NCBI GenBank assembly: GCA_039029275.1
Contig: JBCCGL010000008.1
Span: 1 to 64,000 of the forward strand
Source: JBCCGL01 sp039029275
Lineage (GTDB): Bacteria > Pseudomonadota > Gammaproteobacteria > JBCCGL01
Direction of reading: 5' to 3'
Length of the DNA stretch: 64,000 nucleotides
Positions 63,115 to 64,000 of this stretch are shown here, one piece after another (position 1 is the first letter of the stretch; every line of letters starts with the position of its first letter). The notes under the pieces are model-generated. The model did not search any database. It was not told the origin of the DNA and was given only the letters and a program-made list of their open reading frames with translations. Made by a program: the position numbers and the translations under genes.

Positions 63115-64000
63115 CGCGACAACGTCATCGAGCAGTTTGGCGCACTGTCGCTCGACGCTGTAATGCTCGCGCGCGAACTGCGCGGCAGTCGCACCTTTGG
63201 TCATCTTCCACTCTTCGCTCAGCGCGCGGGTGATCGTGTCGCTCAAGCGTGCGGCGATTTGTGCGTTGTCGCCTTCGTCGATCAATTCGCCGACGCCCGC
63301 ATTAACAAAATCCCTGGGACCGCCCGAGTTAGCGCCAATAACCGGCGTGCCGCAGGCCATGCACTCAATCAAAACCAGCCCAAATGGCTCGTTGCGCGAC
63401 GGGTAGACGCCAAGGTCCGCCATCGAATTCAGCTGCGCGATTTCACTGTGCGATCGAGGGCCCAGAAACCAGGTATTGCGCAGCCCCAATAGTCGGTAAG
63501 CGATATCGTGGTAGTGGGTGATGGCTTCATCGGGGCCCGAGCCCACAATCAGCGTAGCGATGTCGCCTCGTTTTTCGTAGACCGCAGCGGCGTGCAGCAG
63601 GCAGTCGAGCCGCTTCCAATCCGCGAACTTGCCGCAGAACACCACGACATGATTGAAGTGTGAATCGATTTTTTTGATATCGGGTCGAACCGGACTGGCA
63701 GGGAGTTCAAGCCCCCGCAAAATTGATTCGCGTGTTCGATATGCCTGCATGTCGGGCTTGAATACCCCCGTATCGTAGCCGTTTGGCGATAAGATCATCC
63801 GCGCACGGGGGTAGTCCGGAAAAACATCGCTAAACTTGCTCAGCTGCTCGGTTGAGATTGCGGCGCAGGCGTCCACATTGCCATCCGGGTCGAACACACC
63901 GTGTTTTTGCATAAAGGGTAAAAACCGCGCGGGGTACTCCGGATCAGTTCCCGATTTTTCGTGGGCGAACATTTTCAGCGCAGTGCCATGCACAAAACAC
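63088..64000 (-). CDS. GT4-family glycosyltransferase, partial (N-terminus beyond window)
   Basis: The reading frame is open to the window edge and starts inside a GT4 N-terminal domain (VHGTALKMFAHEK). The C-terminal sugar-nucleotide domain is complete: CGKFADWKRLD, VGSGPDEA, and the E-x7-E motif (NEPFGLVLIECMACGTPVIG). It likely makes a surface polysaccharide or glycolipid. The remaining N-terminal part lies to the right, outside the window. Confidence 0.9.
   Translation of the reverse strand, partial: CFVHGTALKMFAHEKSGTDPEYPARFLPFMQKHGVFDPDGNVDACAAISTEQLSKFSDVFPDYPRARMILSPNGYDTGVFKPDMQAYRTRESILRGLELPASPVRPDIKKIDSHFNHVVVFCGKFADWKRLDCLLHAAAVYEKRGDIATLIVGSGPDEAITHYHDIAYRLLGLRNTWFLGPRSHSEIAQLNSMADLGVYPSRNEPFGLVLIECMACGTPVIGANSGGPRDFVNAGVGELIDEGDNAQIAARLSDTITRALSEEWKMTKGATAAQFAREHYSVERQCAKLLDDVVALKQEISQR

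Overview
The window is chromosomal DNA from a gammaproteobacterium, probably free-living and possibly marine. It starts with the first ~69 bases of a 16S rRNA gene on the minus strand, whose 5' sequence is of gammaproteobacterial type. Two gene orders also fit this class: rsmD / ftsY-ftsE-ftsX-rpoH, and tyrS / M23 peptidase / anmK ... erpA / bactofilin / coiled-coil protein / argC, as known from Pseudomonas. The genus cannot be fixed from the sequence. No tRNA, prophage, insertion sequence or CRISPR array was seen; most genes have ordinary chromosomal character.

Region by region. 1-1067: the rRNA leader with a boxA and a strong P1-type promoter, then a single-domain response regulator. 1478-7053: a siderophore locus with an AraC-type regulator, a near-consensus Fur box, a TonB-dependent receptor, and one 748-residue protein that fuses an MFS siderophore transporter, a DUF2218 domain and a siderophore-interacting flavin reductase. 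7136-14980: the conserved tyrS-to-argC block, with a citrate synthase gene between anmK and erpA. 15166-19425: small conserved proteins (TlpA-like, YchJ, DUF3301, DUF1244, DUF1461-like) and one A/T-rich orphan. 19695-27770: the TCA run sucA-sucB-lpd-sucC-sucD with repeat elements in two of its gaps. 27826-31712: detoxification and oxidation genes (GST, isochorismatase-type hydrolase, DUF3565/DUF1971 protein, aldehyde dehydrogenase).

32066-41442 holds a catabolic gene set: an EamA exporter, a LysR regulator, hydantoinase-type subunits A and B, an amino-acid-oxidase-like flavoprotein and a uronate-dehydrogenase-like protein, the last four tightly packed. A Tat-like FecR-domain protein and an SDR follow. 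41443-41981 is an island of repeats. 41982-49430 carries housekeeping and cell-envelope genes (greB, dtd, an LpxL-type acyltransferase, TraB/GumN and others). 49471-51440 encodes an orphan MotA/TolQ-like and MotB-like pair in which the MotB-like partner has a long coiled coil and no recognisable peptidoglycan-binding domain. 51615-55258 has a secreted amidohydrolase, a YtkA-like protein, a di-haem peroxidase and an orphan periplasmic binding protein.

55361-60557 is the rsmD / ftsYEX / rpoH block. It has two unusual features: a degenerate receiver-like protein between ftsX and rpoH, and a perfect CIRCE operator (the HrcA site) just upstream of rpoH. This suggests that a repressor controls sigma-32. 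The window ends with a YkuD-like protein, a TauD-type protein whose iron-binding acidic residue is Ala, a TauE-type permease and the C-terminal part of a GT4 glycosyltransferase. The best candidates for undescribed biology are the CIRCE-rpoH control, the three-domain siderophore protein, the orphan rotary-motor-like pair, the hydantoinase/uronate-dehydrogenase cluster and the TauD-like protein with the HxA site.
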